Assembly: GCF_949987535.1 (NCBI RefSeq)
Contig: NC_080068.1
Span: 85,213,254 to 85,277,253, forward strand
Reading direction: 5' to 3'
Length of the DNA: 64,000 nucleotides
Origin: Balaenoptera acutorostrata
Taxonomy: Eukaryota; Chordata; Mammalia; Artiodactyla; Balaenopteridae
The translations under genes and the position numbers were made by a program. The notes under the pieces were generated by a model. The model searched no databases. It saw only the letters and a list, made by a program, of their open reading frames with translations, and was not told the origin of the DNA. Within the stretch, counting starts at the first letter, position 1; every line of letters starts with the position of its first letter. This document shows positions 1-12,085 of this stretch, one piece after another.

Positions 1-207
1 GGATGAAAGGAACATAACCCCACCCATTAGCACAGAGGCTGCCTAAAATCATACTAAGTTCACATACACCCCCAAAACACACTGCTGGACGCAGCCCTGA
101 CCACCAGAAAGACAAGATCCAGCCCCACCCATCAGAACACAGACACCAGTTCCCTCCACCAGGAAGCCTGCACAACCCATTGAACTAACCTCACCAACTG
201 GGAAAAG

Positions 208-1160
208 ATGCCAAAAACAACAGGAACTAGCAACCAGCCTGCAAAAAGGAGGCCCCAAACTAAGTTAAACAAAATGAGGAGACAGAGAAATATGCAGCAG
301 ATGAAGGAGCAAGGTAAAAACCCACCAGACCAAACAAATGAAGAGGAAATAGACAGTCTACCTGAAAAAGAATTCAGAGTAATGATAGTAAAGATGATCC
401 AAAATCTTCGAAATAGAACGGATAAAGTACAAGAAACATTTAACGAAGACCTAGAAGAACTAAAGAGCAAACAAACAATAATGAACAACACAATAAATGA
501 AATTAAAAATACCCTAGAAGGAACCAATACCAGAATAACTGAGGCAGAAGAACGGATAAGTAACCTGGAAGATAAAATACTGGAAATAACTACTGAAGAG
601 CAGAATAAAGAAAAAAGAATGAAAAGAATTGAGGACAGTCTCACAGACTTCTGGGACAACATTAAATGCACCAGTATCAAATTATAGGTGTCCCAGAAGA
701 AGAAGAGAAAAAGAAAGGGTCTCAGAAAATATTTCAAGAGATTATAGTCAAAAACTTCCCTAACATGGGAAAGTAAATAGTCAAGTCCAAGAAGCGCAGA
801 GAGTCCATACAGGATAAATCCAAAGAGAAACACGCCAAGACACAAATTAATGAAACTATCAAAAATTAAATACAAAGAAACAATATTAAAAGCAACAGGG
901 AAAAGCAACAAATAACATACAAGAGAATCCCCATAAGGTTAACAGCTGATATTTAGGCAGAAACTCTAGAAGCCAGAAGGGAGTGGCAGGACATATTTAG
1001 AGTGATGAAAGGAAAAAAACCTACAACCAAGATTACTCTACCCAGCAAGGATCTCATTCAGATTCAAAGGAGGAATTAAAACTATTACAGACAAGCAAAA
1101 GCTAAGAGAATTCAGCACCACCAAACCAGCTTTACAACAAATGCTAAAGGAACTTCTCTA
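208..1160 (+). pseudogene. LINE-1 ORF1 (RNA-binding chaperone), broken
   Basis: ORF1p normally binds L1 RNA as a trimer and acts as a nucleic-acid chaperone. From the ATG at 208 there are 159 open codons. They begin with a basic N-terminus, then a Glu/Lys/Asn-rich stretch that should form a coiled coil, with the L1 motif ITEAEERISNLEDKI near residues 110-125. A frameshift then ends the frame at 687. Beyond it, recognisable ORF1 sequence continues in other frames, including the RNA-recognition part and the C-terminal part (arrangement ETLEARREW near 961-985, ending near 1160). The start at 208 adds 22 in-frame codons ahead of the ATG at 274, which is the position matching the start of the other long L1 copy at 42625. 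Confidence 0.9.
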
Positions 1161-1219
1161 GGCAGGAAACACAAGAGAAGGAAAAGACCTACAAAAAGAA
1201 CCCCAAAACAATTAAGAAA

Positions 1220-4200
1220 ATGGTAACAGGAACATACATATTGATAATAACCTTAAATGTAAATGGATTAAATGCTCCAACCAAAAGTTATACACTGGCT
1301 GAATGGATACAAAAACAAGACCCATGCATATGCTGTCTACAAGAGACCCACTTCAGACCTAGGGACACATAGACTGAAAGTGAGGGGATGGAAAAAGATA
1401 TTCCATGCAAATGGAAATCAAAAGAAAGCTGGAGTAGCAATTCTCATATCAGACAAAATAGACTTTAAAATAAATACTGTTGCAAGAGACAAATAAGGAC
1501 ACTACATAATGATAAAGGGATCAATCCAACAAGAAGATATAACAATTGTAGATATTTATGCACCCAATATAGGAGCACCTAAATACATAAGGCAAAGGCT
1601 AACAGTCGTAAAAGGGGAAGTCGACAGTAACACAATAATAGTAGGGGATGTTAACACCCCACTTTCACCAATGGACAGATCATCCAAAATGAAAATAAAT
1701 AAGGAAACACAAGCTTTAAATGATGCATTAGACAAGATGGGACTTAATTGATATTTATAGGACATTCCATCTAAAAACAACAGAATACACTTTCTTCTCA
1801 AGTGCTCATGGAACATTCTCCAGGATAGATAATATCTTGGGTCACAAATCAAGCCTTGGTAAATTTAAGATAATTGAAATCGTACCAAGTATCTTTACCG
1901 ACCACAATGCTATGAGACGAGATATAAATTACAGGGAAAAAAATGTAAAAAACACAAACACATGGAGGCTAAACAATATAATACTAAATAAGCAAGAGAT
2001 CACTGAAGAAATCAAAGAGGAAATGAAAAAATACTTAGAAACAAATGACAATGAAAACACTATCACCCAAAACCTATGGGATGCAGCAAAAGCAGTTCTA
2101 AGAGGGAAGTTTATAGCAATACAATCCTACCTCAAGAAACAAGAAAAATCTCAAATAAACAACCTAAACTTACACCTAAAGCAATTAGAAAAAGAAGAAC
2201 AAAAACAACCCAAAGTTAGCAGACAGAAAGAAATCATAAAAATCAGATCAGAAATAAATGAAAAAGAAATGAAGGAAACAATAGCAAAGGTCAATAAAAC
2301 TAAAAGCTGGTTCTTTGAGAAGATAAACAAAATTGATAAACCCTTATCCAGACTAATCAAGAAAAAAAAGAGAGAAGACTCAAATCAACAGAATTAGAAA
2401 TGAAAAAGGAGAAGTAACAACTGACACTGCAGAAATACAAAGGATCATGAGAGATTACTACAAGCAGTTATATGCCAATAAAATGGAAAACCTGGAAGAA
2501 TTGGACAAATTCTTAGAGAAGCACAACCTTCCAAGACTGAACCAGGAAGAAATAGAAAATATAAACAGACCAATCACAAGCACTGAAATTGAAACTGTGA
2601 TTAAAAATCTTCCAACAAACAAAAGCCCAAGACCAAATGGCTTCACAGGTGAATTTTATCAAGCATTTAGAGAAGAGCTAACACCTATCCTTCTCAAACT
2701 CTTCCAGAGTGTAGCAGAGGGAGGAACACTCCCAAACTCATTCTACAAAGCCACCATCACCCTGGTACTAAAACCAGACAGAGATGTCACAAAAAAAGAA
2801 AACAACAGGCCAATACCACTGATGAACATAGATGAAAAATCCTCAACAAAATACTAGCAAAAAAAATAAATAAATACTAGCAAACAGAATCCAGCAGCAC
2901 ATTAAAAGCATCATACACCATGATCAAGTGAGGTTTATCCCAGGAATGCAAGGATTCTTCAATATATGCAAATCAATCAATGTGATACACAGTATTAACA
3001 AACTGAAGGATAGAAAACACATGATCATCTCAATAGATGCAGGAAAAGCTTTTGACAAAATTCAACACCGATTTATAATAAAACCTCTCTGGAAAGTAGG
3101 CATTGAGGGAACCTACCTCAACATAGTAAAGGCCATATATGACAAACCCACAGCCAACATCATTCTCAATGGTGAAAAACTGAAACCATTTCCTCTAAGA
3201 TCAGGAACAAGACAAGGTTGCCCACTCTCACAGCTATTATTCAACATGGTTTTGAAAGTTTTAGCCACAGCAATCAGAGAAGAAAAAGAAATAAAAGGAA
3301 TCAAATTGGAAAGGAAGTAAAAGTGTCACTGTTTGCAGATGACATTATGCTATACATAGAGAATCCTAAAGATGCCACCAGAAGACTACTAGAGCTAACC
3401 AATGAATTTTGTAAAATAGCAGGATACTAAATTAATGCACAGAAATCTCTTGCATTCCTATACACTAATGATGAAAAATCTGAAAGAGAAATTAAAGAAA
3501 CACTCCCATTTACTATTGCAACAAAAAGAGTAAAATACCTAGGAATAAACCTACCTAAGGAGACAAAAGACCTGTATGCAGAAAACTATAGGACACTAAT
3601 GAAAGAAATTAAAGACAATACAAACAGGTGGATAGATATACCATGTTCTTGGATTGGAAGAATCAACATTGTGAAAATGACTGTACTACTCAAAGCAATC
3701 TACAGATTCAATGAAATCCCTATCAAACTACCAATGGCCTTTTTCACAGAACTAGAACAAAAAATTTCACAATTTGTATGGAAACACAGAACACCCCGAA
3801 TAGCAGACCTATCTTGAGAAAGAAAAATGGAGCTGTAGGAATCAGGCTCCCTGACTTCAGACTATACTACAAAGCTACAGTAATAAAGACATTATGGTAC
3901 TGGCACAAAAACAGAGATATCGATCTATGGAACAGGATAGAAAGCCCAGAGGTAAACCCACACACATATGGTCACCTTATCTTTGATAAAGGAGGCAAGA
4001 TTATACAATGGAGAAAAGACAGTCTTCAATAAGTGGTGCTGGGAAAACTGGACAGCAACATGTAAAAGAATGAAATTAGAGCACTTCCTAACACCATACA
4101 CAAAAATAAACTCAAAATGGATTAAAGACCTTAATGTAAGGCCAGACACTATAAAACTCTTAGACGAAAATATAGGCAGAACACTCTATGACATAAATCA

Positions 4201-4990
4201 CAGCAAGATTCTTTTTGACCCACCTCCTAGAGAAATGGAAATAAAAACAAAAATAAACAAATGAGACCTAATGAAACTTAAAAGCTTGTGCACAGCAAAG
4301 GAAACCATAAGCAAGATGAAAAGACAACCCTCAGAATGGGAGAAAATATTTGCAAATGAAGCAACTGACAAAGGATTAATCTCCAAAATTTACAAGCATC
4401 ACATGCAGTTCAATATCAAAAAAAGAAACAACTCAATCCAAAAATGGGCCGAAGACCTAAATAGACATTTCTCCGAAGAAGATATCCAGATTGCCAACAA
4501 ATACATGAAAGGATATTCAACATCACTAATCATTAGAGAAATGCAAATCAAAACTACAATGAGATATCACCTCACACCAGTCAGAATGGCCATCATCAAA
4601 AATTCTACAAGCAATAAATGCTGGAGAGGGTGTTGAGAAAAGTGAACCCTCTTGCACTGATAGTGGGAATGTAAATTGATACAGCCACTATGGAGAATAG
4701 TATGGAGGTTCCTTAAAAAATGAAAAATAGAACTACCATATGACCCAGCAGTCCCACTACTGGGCATATACCCTGAGAAAACCATAAATCAAAAAGAGTC
4801 ATGTACCACAATGTTCATTGCAGCTCTATTTACAGTAGCCAGGCCATGGAAGCAACCTAAGTGTCCATCGACAGATGAATGGATAAAGAAGATGTGGTAC
4901 ATATATACAATGGAATATTACTCAACCATAAAAAGAAATGAAATTGAGTATAGTGAGGTGGATGGACCTAGAGTCTGTCATACAGAGTGA
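1220..4990 (+). pseudogene. LINE-1 ORF2 (endonuclease-reverse transcriptase), broken
   Basis: ORF2p nicks target DNA and reverse-transcribes L1 RNA at the nick. The likely start is the ATG at 1220, giving MVTGTYILIITLNVNGLNAP, the typical L1 endonuclease start. The frame is soon lost. Endonuclease pieces lie at 1272-1751, with an in-frame stop at 1494-1496 and a one-base shift near 1747. A linker piece is at 1837-2397 and reverse-transcriptase pieces are at 2447-2857 and 2928-3430. The catalytic FADD motif is encoded at 3332-3343. C-terminal pieces run from 3599 to about 4990. At least eight frame breaks exclude function. The endonuclease motif normally read GDFNT is GDVNT here. Confidence 0.92.
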
Positions 4991-5430
4991 AGTAAGTCAG
5001 AAAGAGAAAAACAAATACCATATGCTAACACATATATGTGGAATCTAAAGGAAAGTAAAAATGGTTCTGACAAACCTAGGGGCAGGACAGGAATAAAGAC
5101 ACAGATGTAGAGAATACACTTGAGGACACGGGGAGGGGGGAAGGGCAGGCTGGGACGAAGTGAGAGGGTGGCATTGACATATATACACACTACCAAATGT
5201 AAAGTAGATAGCTAGTAGGAAGCAGCTGCATAGAAGAGGGAGATTATCTCGGTGCTTTGTGACCACCTAGAGGTGTGGGATAGGGAGGGTGGGAAGGAGA
5301 CACAAGAGGGAGGATGGGGATATATGTATACATATAGCTGATTCACTTTGTTATACAGCAGAAACTAACACAACATTGTAAAGCAATTAAACTCCAATGA
5401 AGATGTTTATAAAAAAAGAAAGAAAGAAAA
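4991..5430 (+). other. LINE-1 3' untranslated region and A-rich tail
   Basis: This non-coding end follows ORF2. It includes a G-rich patch near 5128-5155 and ends in an A-rich tail with GAAA units at about 5409-5430. The same sequence appears inverted at 15616-15900 and 55158-55520, confirming the L1 3' end boundary. Confidence 0.8.
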
Positions 5431-5829
5431 CAAAGTACAAAATCTTGTCATCCAGATCAGGTCCTGGAGTAGATGAGATTCCTGAATATAATCTCTTAAA
5501 TACTGCTCCTGGGACAAAATTCCTTTCATTTGTGGACCTATGAAACAAAAGACAAGTTACCTGCCTCCGTACCATATGATGCTAGGGTAGGCAGATATCC
5601 TATATCCTGAGCTATAAACATTATGTTTAAAAAGAGGGAAATAGGAGGTAAAAGTAAGTGCTTGTTTAATAGTAGTTCTGATCTGGAAAATGTTAGGAAT
5701 TTCTTGATTAGATTTCAAGACTAAAGAATAATTATTTGTGGCTCTTTACTGTATTCTCTGTTTTCTTGGTTCCATCTCTGTGTCATCTTCACTTTTCATC
5801 AAAAGTAGCATGTGTTTGTAGTGCATAGT
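5431..5829. other. Unassigned AT-rich sequence
   Basis: Sequence between the L1 tail and the next repeat. No reading frame, RNA gene or repeat was recognised. Confidence 0.5.
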
Positions 5830-5835
5830 TTATCT

Positions 5836-6215
5836 GTCTGCTTCCTGCCTACTGTGGACTAGATATCTGTGTACTCCAGTATTGATATGTTGAAATCCTA
5901 ACCCCCAATGTGATTGTATTAGGAAATGGGACCTTTGTGTATTGCTTAGGTCATGAGGGTGGAGCCTCATGAATGGGATTTGTGCCTTTATAAAAGAGAT
6001 CCCAGAGAACTTTGTTGCCTATCCTGCCATGCGAGGACACAGCAAAAAGATGGCCATCCATGAACCAGGAAGTGGGCTCTTATTACATACCTAATGAGCT
6101 GGCACTTTGATCTTGGACTTCCCAGCCTCTAGAACTATTAAAAATAAATGTTTGTCATTTATAAGCCACCCAGGTCATGGTATTTTATTATAGTGGCCTG
6201 AACAAGCTAAGACAC
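5836..6215 (+). mobile_element. Ancient LTR-like repeat (MaLR type, subfamily not assigned)
   Basis: About 380 bases resemble a common mammalian solo LTR. The block starts TG, contains phrases typical of MaLR-type LTRs (a CCTAACCCCCAATGTGA-like block near 5900 and GGTCATGAGGGTGGAGCC at about 5950), an AATAAA signal near 6143, a block about matching tails of the form AAGCCACCCAG, and ends ACA near 6214. The assignment comes from memory of such consensus sequences. The copy is old and no target-site duplication was found. Confidence 0.5.
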
Positions 6216-7390
6216 TTCCAGTAGACTTTTGGGGTTTCAACTTTTCCTTTGATACTTTTTCTGTCTCTTTCAGTCCAAGCTGGCAATATTTGTGCTGATA
6301 TGATTTTCTCAAGAACTTTATGAATCTCCTGTGGATTACAGTGGGGTTCAGCCCATTAGACAAAAGTCACATTCACAGATATTTTTGAAATAATCCCTCT
6401 CTACCTCCTGTTCAGAAGGACAAGGCTGTCAGTCTTCCTAGGCTGACTGAGAAGATTGAGAGGATCTGCCAGGCACGTTATTAATTCTTTAAGGACACTT
6501 TGTGTAACTGAGTACTCTGATCTTTTGATCTTTCTGAGAGTATAGCAAAAGGTTGTATATTTGCACCCCCATCTTTTCCCTATGCCATGCTTTTAGAAGG
6601 TATTTCTCAATTTTAGCATTCTTTGCCATTTGGAAAGTTTGAGTATTTCAAACCCATCAAGATATGTTTTCTTTTCCTTTTTTTTTTTTTTTAAGTATTC
6701 CTTCAATTTATCTCTCTCCTTCAAGAAACAAAACAAAACAAAAAACAGGTGGTACCTTCAACATTTTGCTTGGAAATCTCCTTAGCTAAATAAACAAGTT
6801 CATCCCTTACAAGTTTTGCTTTCCATGTAACTGCAGGAGGCAATTTTGCTAAGCTTTCTGCCACAGTATAACAAGGATACTCCTTCCTCCAGTTTCCAAT
6901 GACACATTCCTCTCTTCGTTTTTGAGCCCTCAGCAGCAGCGTCCTTAAAGTCTATACTTTTAGTAACAGTTTGTTCAAAGAAATTAAAGAGTTTCTTTTT
7001 AACGATCCTCAAAATTCTTCCAGCCTCTGCCCATTGCCCAGTTTTAATCCACTCTCACATTCTGAGATATTTGTTACAGTACAACCCACTTCCAGGTATT
7101 AAAATGTGTGTTAGTTTTCAATTGCTGTGTAACGCATTACCACAAATGTAGTGGGGTAAAAGGACACACATTTCTTAGTTCATACTCTCCATGAATCAGG
7201 AGTCTGAGCATGCCTTACTTTGGTCCTTTGATTAGGATCTGACGAAGAGGCAATCAAGGACCGCCCCTGGCTGGGTTTTCTTCTGGATGCTTGACTTAGA
7301 GAGGATCGGCTTTCTTGCTCAGGTAGTTGCTGACAATATTCATTTCACACGCCTGTCAGATTCCGGGAGTTCTAATTCCCTCACTTCATT
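6216..7390 (-). mobile_element. Probable MaLR-type element on the minus strand (internal part and 5' LTR)
   Basis: Read on the minus strand, 7390-7105 resembles an LTR. Its end on that strand carries a GTGGTAAT...CAGCAAT...AAACTAACACA pattern, as in MLT1-like LTRs. 7030-6216 resembles a degraded MaLR internal region, with similarity to MST/THE1-type internal sequence around 6780-6900 as I remember it. Minus-strand frames of 60-70 codons at 6175-6363 and 6800-7012 are likely debris of this old element. A T-run at 6678-6692 and an AAAAC repeat near 6725-6745 interrupt it. A RepeatMasker run would confirm or reject this. Confidence 0.35.
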
Positions 7391-7690
7391 TGGGTTTTTG
7401 CTCAAATGTTTACCTCACTAGAGAAGCTTTCTGAAACTACTCCATCTCAACAATGCTTCCTATTAGTTCTTATTCCTTTATTTTGCTTTTTGTTCATAGT
7501 TCTATCGCTTCCTGCCCTCATATTGTACATTAATTTGTCTAATTTTTATCATATCTACCTATCAGAATGTAAGTTCTGTTAGGGCAGGGCTGTATTATTG
7601 CTTTGGTGGTGTTTTTTCACTGCTTTTTACCTTGCCATCTAAGAGAATGATTCTCACATACTATCAACACAAAAATATTTATTGAATTAA
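7391..7690 (+). mobile_element. LINE-2 (L2) 3' end
   Basis: This matches the layout of an L2 3' end in sense orientation. A CT-rich stretch around 7430-7540 is followed by the AGAATGTAAG...AGGGCAGGGCTGT phrase at about 7564-7594, then an end close to AATATTTATTGAATTAAGGAATG at 7674-7696. L2 is an inactive LINE found across mammals. Confidence 0.65.
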
Positions 7691-8313
7691 GGAATGGGAA
7701 TCAGTCTCCCAGTGTCTAACTGGTAAATGATTACAATGAGAAGGACTTAAAAATTAAAAACAAAAGTTTTCTGCCTCAAAACTCATAGAATTTGGACAGT
7801 TGTATTTAGAGGAAAAGTCATAGAAATAAATTCCACTATTTTTAAAGTAGAGCATTACAAAAATGTAACCGAAATTGAGACATAAATAATTATAAATCAA
7901 CATTTTAAGTTGTAAAGACATGTATTTGGTCTCCATAAACTGAGTTCAAGTCTTAAAGTACATACACCATCTTTGAACTAAGGAAATCAATTATTATGAA
8001 TTCAAATTTTTCTAAATTTTCCTTGCTTAGCACACAAAACACAGAGACACACCTAGAAACACACAAGGATAGTAATGAGTCTGGGGAAAAAACATACCAG
8101 AATATTTATAGTGGCCATGAGCAGGTGGTTCAAGTATAGATTCACTTAAAAGTCTTTACAGCTTTCTGCATTTTACAATTTTGTATTATTACAGATCAAC
8201 AATTATTAATGGTGAAAATATCTAAATGCCTGTGTCTCCTTCATGTTGCACTTAATTTCTGTAGGACAAATAGATATGATTTAAACAGTGGGTTTGCTTA
8301 TAAGTGCATGTGC

Positions 8314-8353
<40 letters not shown>

Positions 8354-9779
8354 TCACTTCAGAACATCTTGAGATATGATAGGATATATAAGAATGATTT
8401 CTGTATTGAATGAGAGAATACATTATTTTGGGACTATTATGAAAGAGTAAATTCTGCTCACAATTTTAAATTTATTTGAGAATTATTTCTTTAGATATCT
8501 GAATGTAAAATATGTAGGGCTAAAAATTATCTGCAGCCAACAGTTTGAATCTACTGATCAATACAATTCTTAAACATGATAAAATCATTGTATTGGTCTT
8601 CTTTTAGTAAGAAGTCATCAGTGTTAATAAGTTTCAGCGTTTTAAAGAAACAGTGATAAAACATAGTGATAAACTTAGTGTCTAACATCATTTAAGTTTC
8701 TGGACTGGGAAATTAACATTCCAGCCCACATTAAACACTGCTCATGATAAATTGTCAGCAAGTAGGATATCTTGTATCCAGTTTTGGCTGTGATTCTGCC
8801 TTATTGAATAAACTTTTGACAACCTGTCTGGTTTTAAATTTCTTCTCCTTTAAATAAGGACAATGATCCAGATGTACTCTATATTTCCTTCCTGCTCCAT
8901 CATTGTATATATCTACATAATTTTTTTCTTTTTGAATTAAGTCCCATTTGGTAGTAATTCTCAATGACTTATGAAGTGTAGTTTAAAATAGATTTTCATT
9001 GGAAACAGGAAAAAATTAAAATATTCTATCGGAAAACTATACAGTTTAAAATTGCATTTCCATATGGAATTAGGTCACTAGTTTTAGTGAGGCATTTCAA
9101 CATATTTGGACATTTAATTACCCTGGAATTAAGCAGCAAATTAAAAATTTCTAGAAAGAATAATTTTAATATTTAAGTATATTAAAACTATATTATGTAT
9201 AAAGAGCATAAGAATAGTTTTAAAGAAATAAGACTCTTTAAAGTTGGGATCCCCACATAGAACACAACAAAATTAATAACATTTTTAAGTACAGATAAAG
9301 AAAATTTGTTAATAGAATTAGGTTGGAAGAAAGTCAAGACAGTTACCCCATGTGAAATTTCGCTTCTTGATTACCAACATACATTCTCGGTGTAAGTGTG
9401 TCATAATATTTCTAACTTCTTACCCTATGTATGAGGTGTAGGAAATCATATACCAAGTTGTTTATTTTTTTGGAGTAAAACTGAAACTTCACTCCAATCT
9501 AAGGAACCGAGGTGACATTGAACAGTGAATTTCCATATGTAAGCTTCTCTCCTTCTTTTTACTATTAAGAATTGTATATAGACTCATTTTAAAAAGATTT
9601 GGCCAAGATATTTTTATAAAACTAAAATCAACATAAAAAATAGGGGTAATCTCTTTAATATCACACATTTAAAGAGGTCTTTTAATTAATCTATTGATAT
9701 TACCAAGTCACAGAATATGAAAGTAGAATTTAAAAGCTGGTGGCTTATTTAGATACAAACAATTTATCAAGTTTTATTT
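7691..9779. other. AT-rich sequence, no gene recognised
   Basis: About 2 kb of AT-rich DNA. It contains one TG microsatellite (8316-8352). 8030-8240 may be a degraded repeat but I could not name it. Short open frames at 7754-7936 and 8755-8964 on the minus strand have no recognisable content. Confidence 0.5.
8316..8352. repeat. (TG)n microsatellite
   Basis: An uninterrupted run of about 18 TG units follows the CTC at 8313-8315. It is a likely length-variable locus. Confidence 0.95.
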
Positions 9780-10090
9780 ATTTTCAACAAACTCTTGTAT
9801 CTTACTTAATATATGACAACCACAGTTCTGAGTGCTTTACATTATTAGTTCATTTAGTTTGCAGAATAACTTTATGAGCAAAACGCTTTTGTTATCCTCT
9901 CCATTGGGTAGGTGCAGATATCAAGAGACTGGGTGCATTGCACCAGGTTTTGAAACTAATGGCACAGCATTCAGACTCCTCAGTCTATGCTCTTAATCAC
10001 TGTATTAGACACCCCTTTAACAGAAAATGATATCGAAGCCCAGAGAGGCAGTGTGACTTACTCGGAGTCTTAAAGCTATTTCACAGAAAA
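9780..10090 (+). mobile_element. MIR SINE, one or two degraded copies
   Basis: The stretch from about 9840 follows the MIR core: a fall-off of a TTATTAGTTCATTTAGT-like block, a TATCCTCTCCATTG block near 9893, then GCATTGCACCAGG and a terminal CTCTTAATCACTGTATTA at about 9990. A second short piece at 10035-10090 (CCCAGAGAGGCAGTGTGACTTA) repeats the core motif. MIR is an ancient tRNA-derived SINE. Confidence 0.7.
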
Positions 10091-12085
10091 CCCAACGTGA
10101 GCAACATTCTCCCAAATCACTTTAACATATAATAAATTGGGGAAAAACATAGCAAAATAATTCAGGAAGATCAAACAGTTTCCTAATGTAAAGTATCTCT
10201 TGGTTTCTATTCACTTATTATTACAGTTTTCTATAGGTGGAAAATAAACAACTTCTGGGAAAAAAAAAATTCCTTAGCTGTATTTCCTAGTATCTGCTGA
10301 ATGATATTGTTTTTAAATACAATGTTCCAGGTTAACCTGAGCTGAAGAAAGAAGAAGGAGGAGCAGTAGGAGGAGGCTTGGGGCAGGAATTAGAAATAGT
10401 GAAACATGTTGAAGAACAAATAGGGATTTTCATTTTGTAAACATAGAAATTAGAGTGAGGGGCACAAGTTTCTGGAAGAGTTTCTCCATTATGGGTGTTT
10501 CCAAGACAGCATTCCAACTAGCACCGATGCTGATACCCACCTTCACCCCCGCCAAATATTCTGCATTTCTGTTTTTCCACGATGTAAATACCGTAAATGA
10601 AGAATAGAAAACACAAATGCCTCCCGTATCTGTCAGGGTGTAACTATATTATGTATTTATTATGCACACATAGTATTAGAAATGCAGTGGGGCTGTAGCA
10701 CACAGCAATAACTCTGCCTCGTCCATTTAAAGGGGTTACACATACCTGCCACTTAACCAGTCAGTTGTTACCATGCAGAAGTGTGGGCCAAGTGGTACAG
10801 GATCTCTGATTTTGACTTTTATGCAAAATTGTCTAATATTAAAATGTTGGCTTTTTTTGTGTGTGTGGAGGGATAAACCAAATCTATCCAGAGACCAGCT
10901 CCAGAGCACTTTTGCAGGCAGGCGGCTTTCAACCTCTGCCATAAATAATCTCAGAGAGAGGCTTGATTGTGCTTTTTTTCATTGGAAAGTGACCACATGC
11001 TTCTATGAAACTTTATTTAAAACCATCATAATCTGTTTTTTGATGAAGCTACTTGGAGGTACACAAAAAATAAAGTGTCATATGTATGACAATTTTCAAT
11101 ACATTTTTACAGTTCGAGAGTAGACACATAAATCTTACTTCTATAGTTTTAAAAATAGATTAAATCTGTCCTTGCTTGAAGTAATTACACTATGGTGCAA
11201 TCACATTTATCTAAATTAATATTTAAAGATGGAACCAATTGAAAATGAAATTGAATTAAACTAAGGTATCATACTGCACTCTATGCTGGTGGTTTGTAAT
11301 TGATCAGACATGCAAATGTCAATCTATAAATGTAATAAGCTGTGCATACAAAATGGATCAAATATAAGATGCTTAAGACAATATAACATGTCCTTAGAAT
11401 GTAAGATGATGTGGCATAAAATGATTGAGTTCAATTGCTTAATAAATAATGTAATATAATAGCTTTTAGACGGTATTTGTGGAATGAAATTGGGAATCTC
11501 ACAGAAACAACATTTCATATAAATGTGTCATACATTCAAACACCCAAAAGCTTCATAATTCAAGAAGAAGTTAGTGGCTTAGTAAGTAATAGAATTAATT
11601 TCTGTAATTGGTATTGGGTGGCTTACCTACACACAATTCTCATATAAGCATGTTCTTATTATCATCTTGCCTTCATAACTTCATGCTGTTTAAATATTAC
11701 TAGAGCAAATCTTTATGGAGTGCTGTATATAAGCCTTAAATGTATTATTCATGGAGTATAATCCTCAAATGTACTCTCTCCAGGTAAAGCACAACTCCCC
11801 AACTTTTGGATAATTATATTTATTCTGACCCCCCTACCTTTTGTTCCCTCCCCAACCCAGGAAATGCAAGCTATATGAGAAAGCTATCTTAGCAGTGGGA
11901 GAAATATGTCTTTTATAGGAATGTATGGTTGGGAATGGGGGCTATTTAGAATTTTGCTGCCACTTTCTTGACTGGGATCATGACTAAAACCTGAAAGGCC
12001 TATTTCTGAAGCAGATTGAATGTTATGTGCAGCATGATATGACAGATGAGCTTGAGTTCAAAATCTGGCTATTATATACCACGGA
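10091..12085. other. Repeat-poor intergenic sequence
   Basis: I recognise no mobile element in about 10560-11600. An open frame of 116 codons at 10773-11123 has no known domain and no splice or start context that supports a gene. A purine-rich GAAGAAGGAGG patch is at 10346-10378. The stretch may hold conserved non-coding elements (see findings). Confidence 0.45.

Larger units (their letters stand above)
1..5430 (+). mobile_element. LINE-1 retrotransposon, 5' end off the window
   Basis: A long LINE-1 copy in sense orientation. The first 207 bases are 5' untranslated sequence that continues beyond the left edge. They are followed by a broken ORF1 (208 to about 1160), a short spacer, a broken ORF2 (1220 to about 4990), a 3' untranslated region and an A-rich tail near 5409-5430. 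The order and protein content match mammalian L1. The 3' end closely resembles that of the L1 pieces at 15616-16680 and 55158-55967. Many stops and frameshifts show the copy is dead. The target-site duplication cannot be judged because the 5' end is missing. The L1 subfamily is not assigned. Confidence 0.95.

Noticed and set aside
132..911. Long minus-strand open frame opposite LINE-1 ORF1
   Set aside because: It is the shadow of the A-rich L1 ORF1 strand, giving a hydrophobic Leu/Phe/Ser-rich string with no family.
8030..8240. Possible degraded L1M or MER piece
   Set aside because: Too little matching sequence to support a call from memory.
10773..11123. 116-codon open frame
   Set aside because: No domain, no homology that I recognise and no exon signals. 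AT-rich DNA often gives frames of this size.
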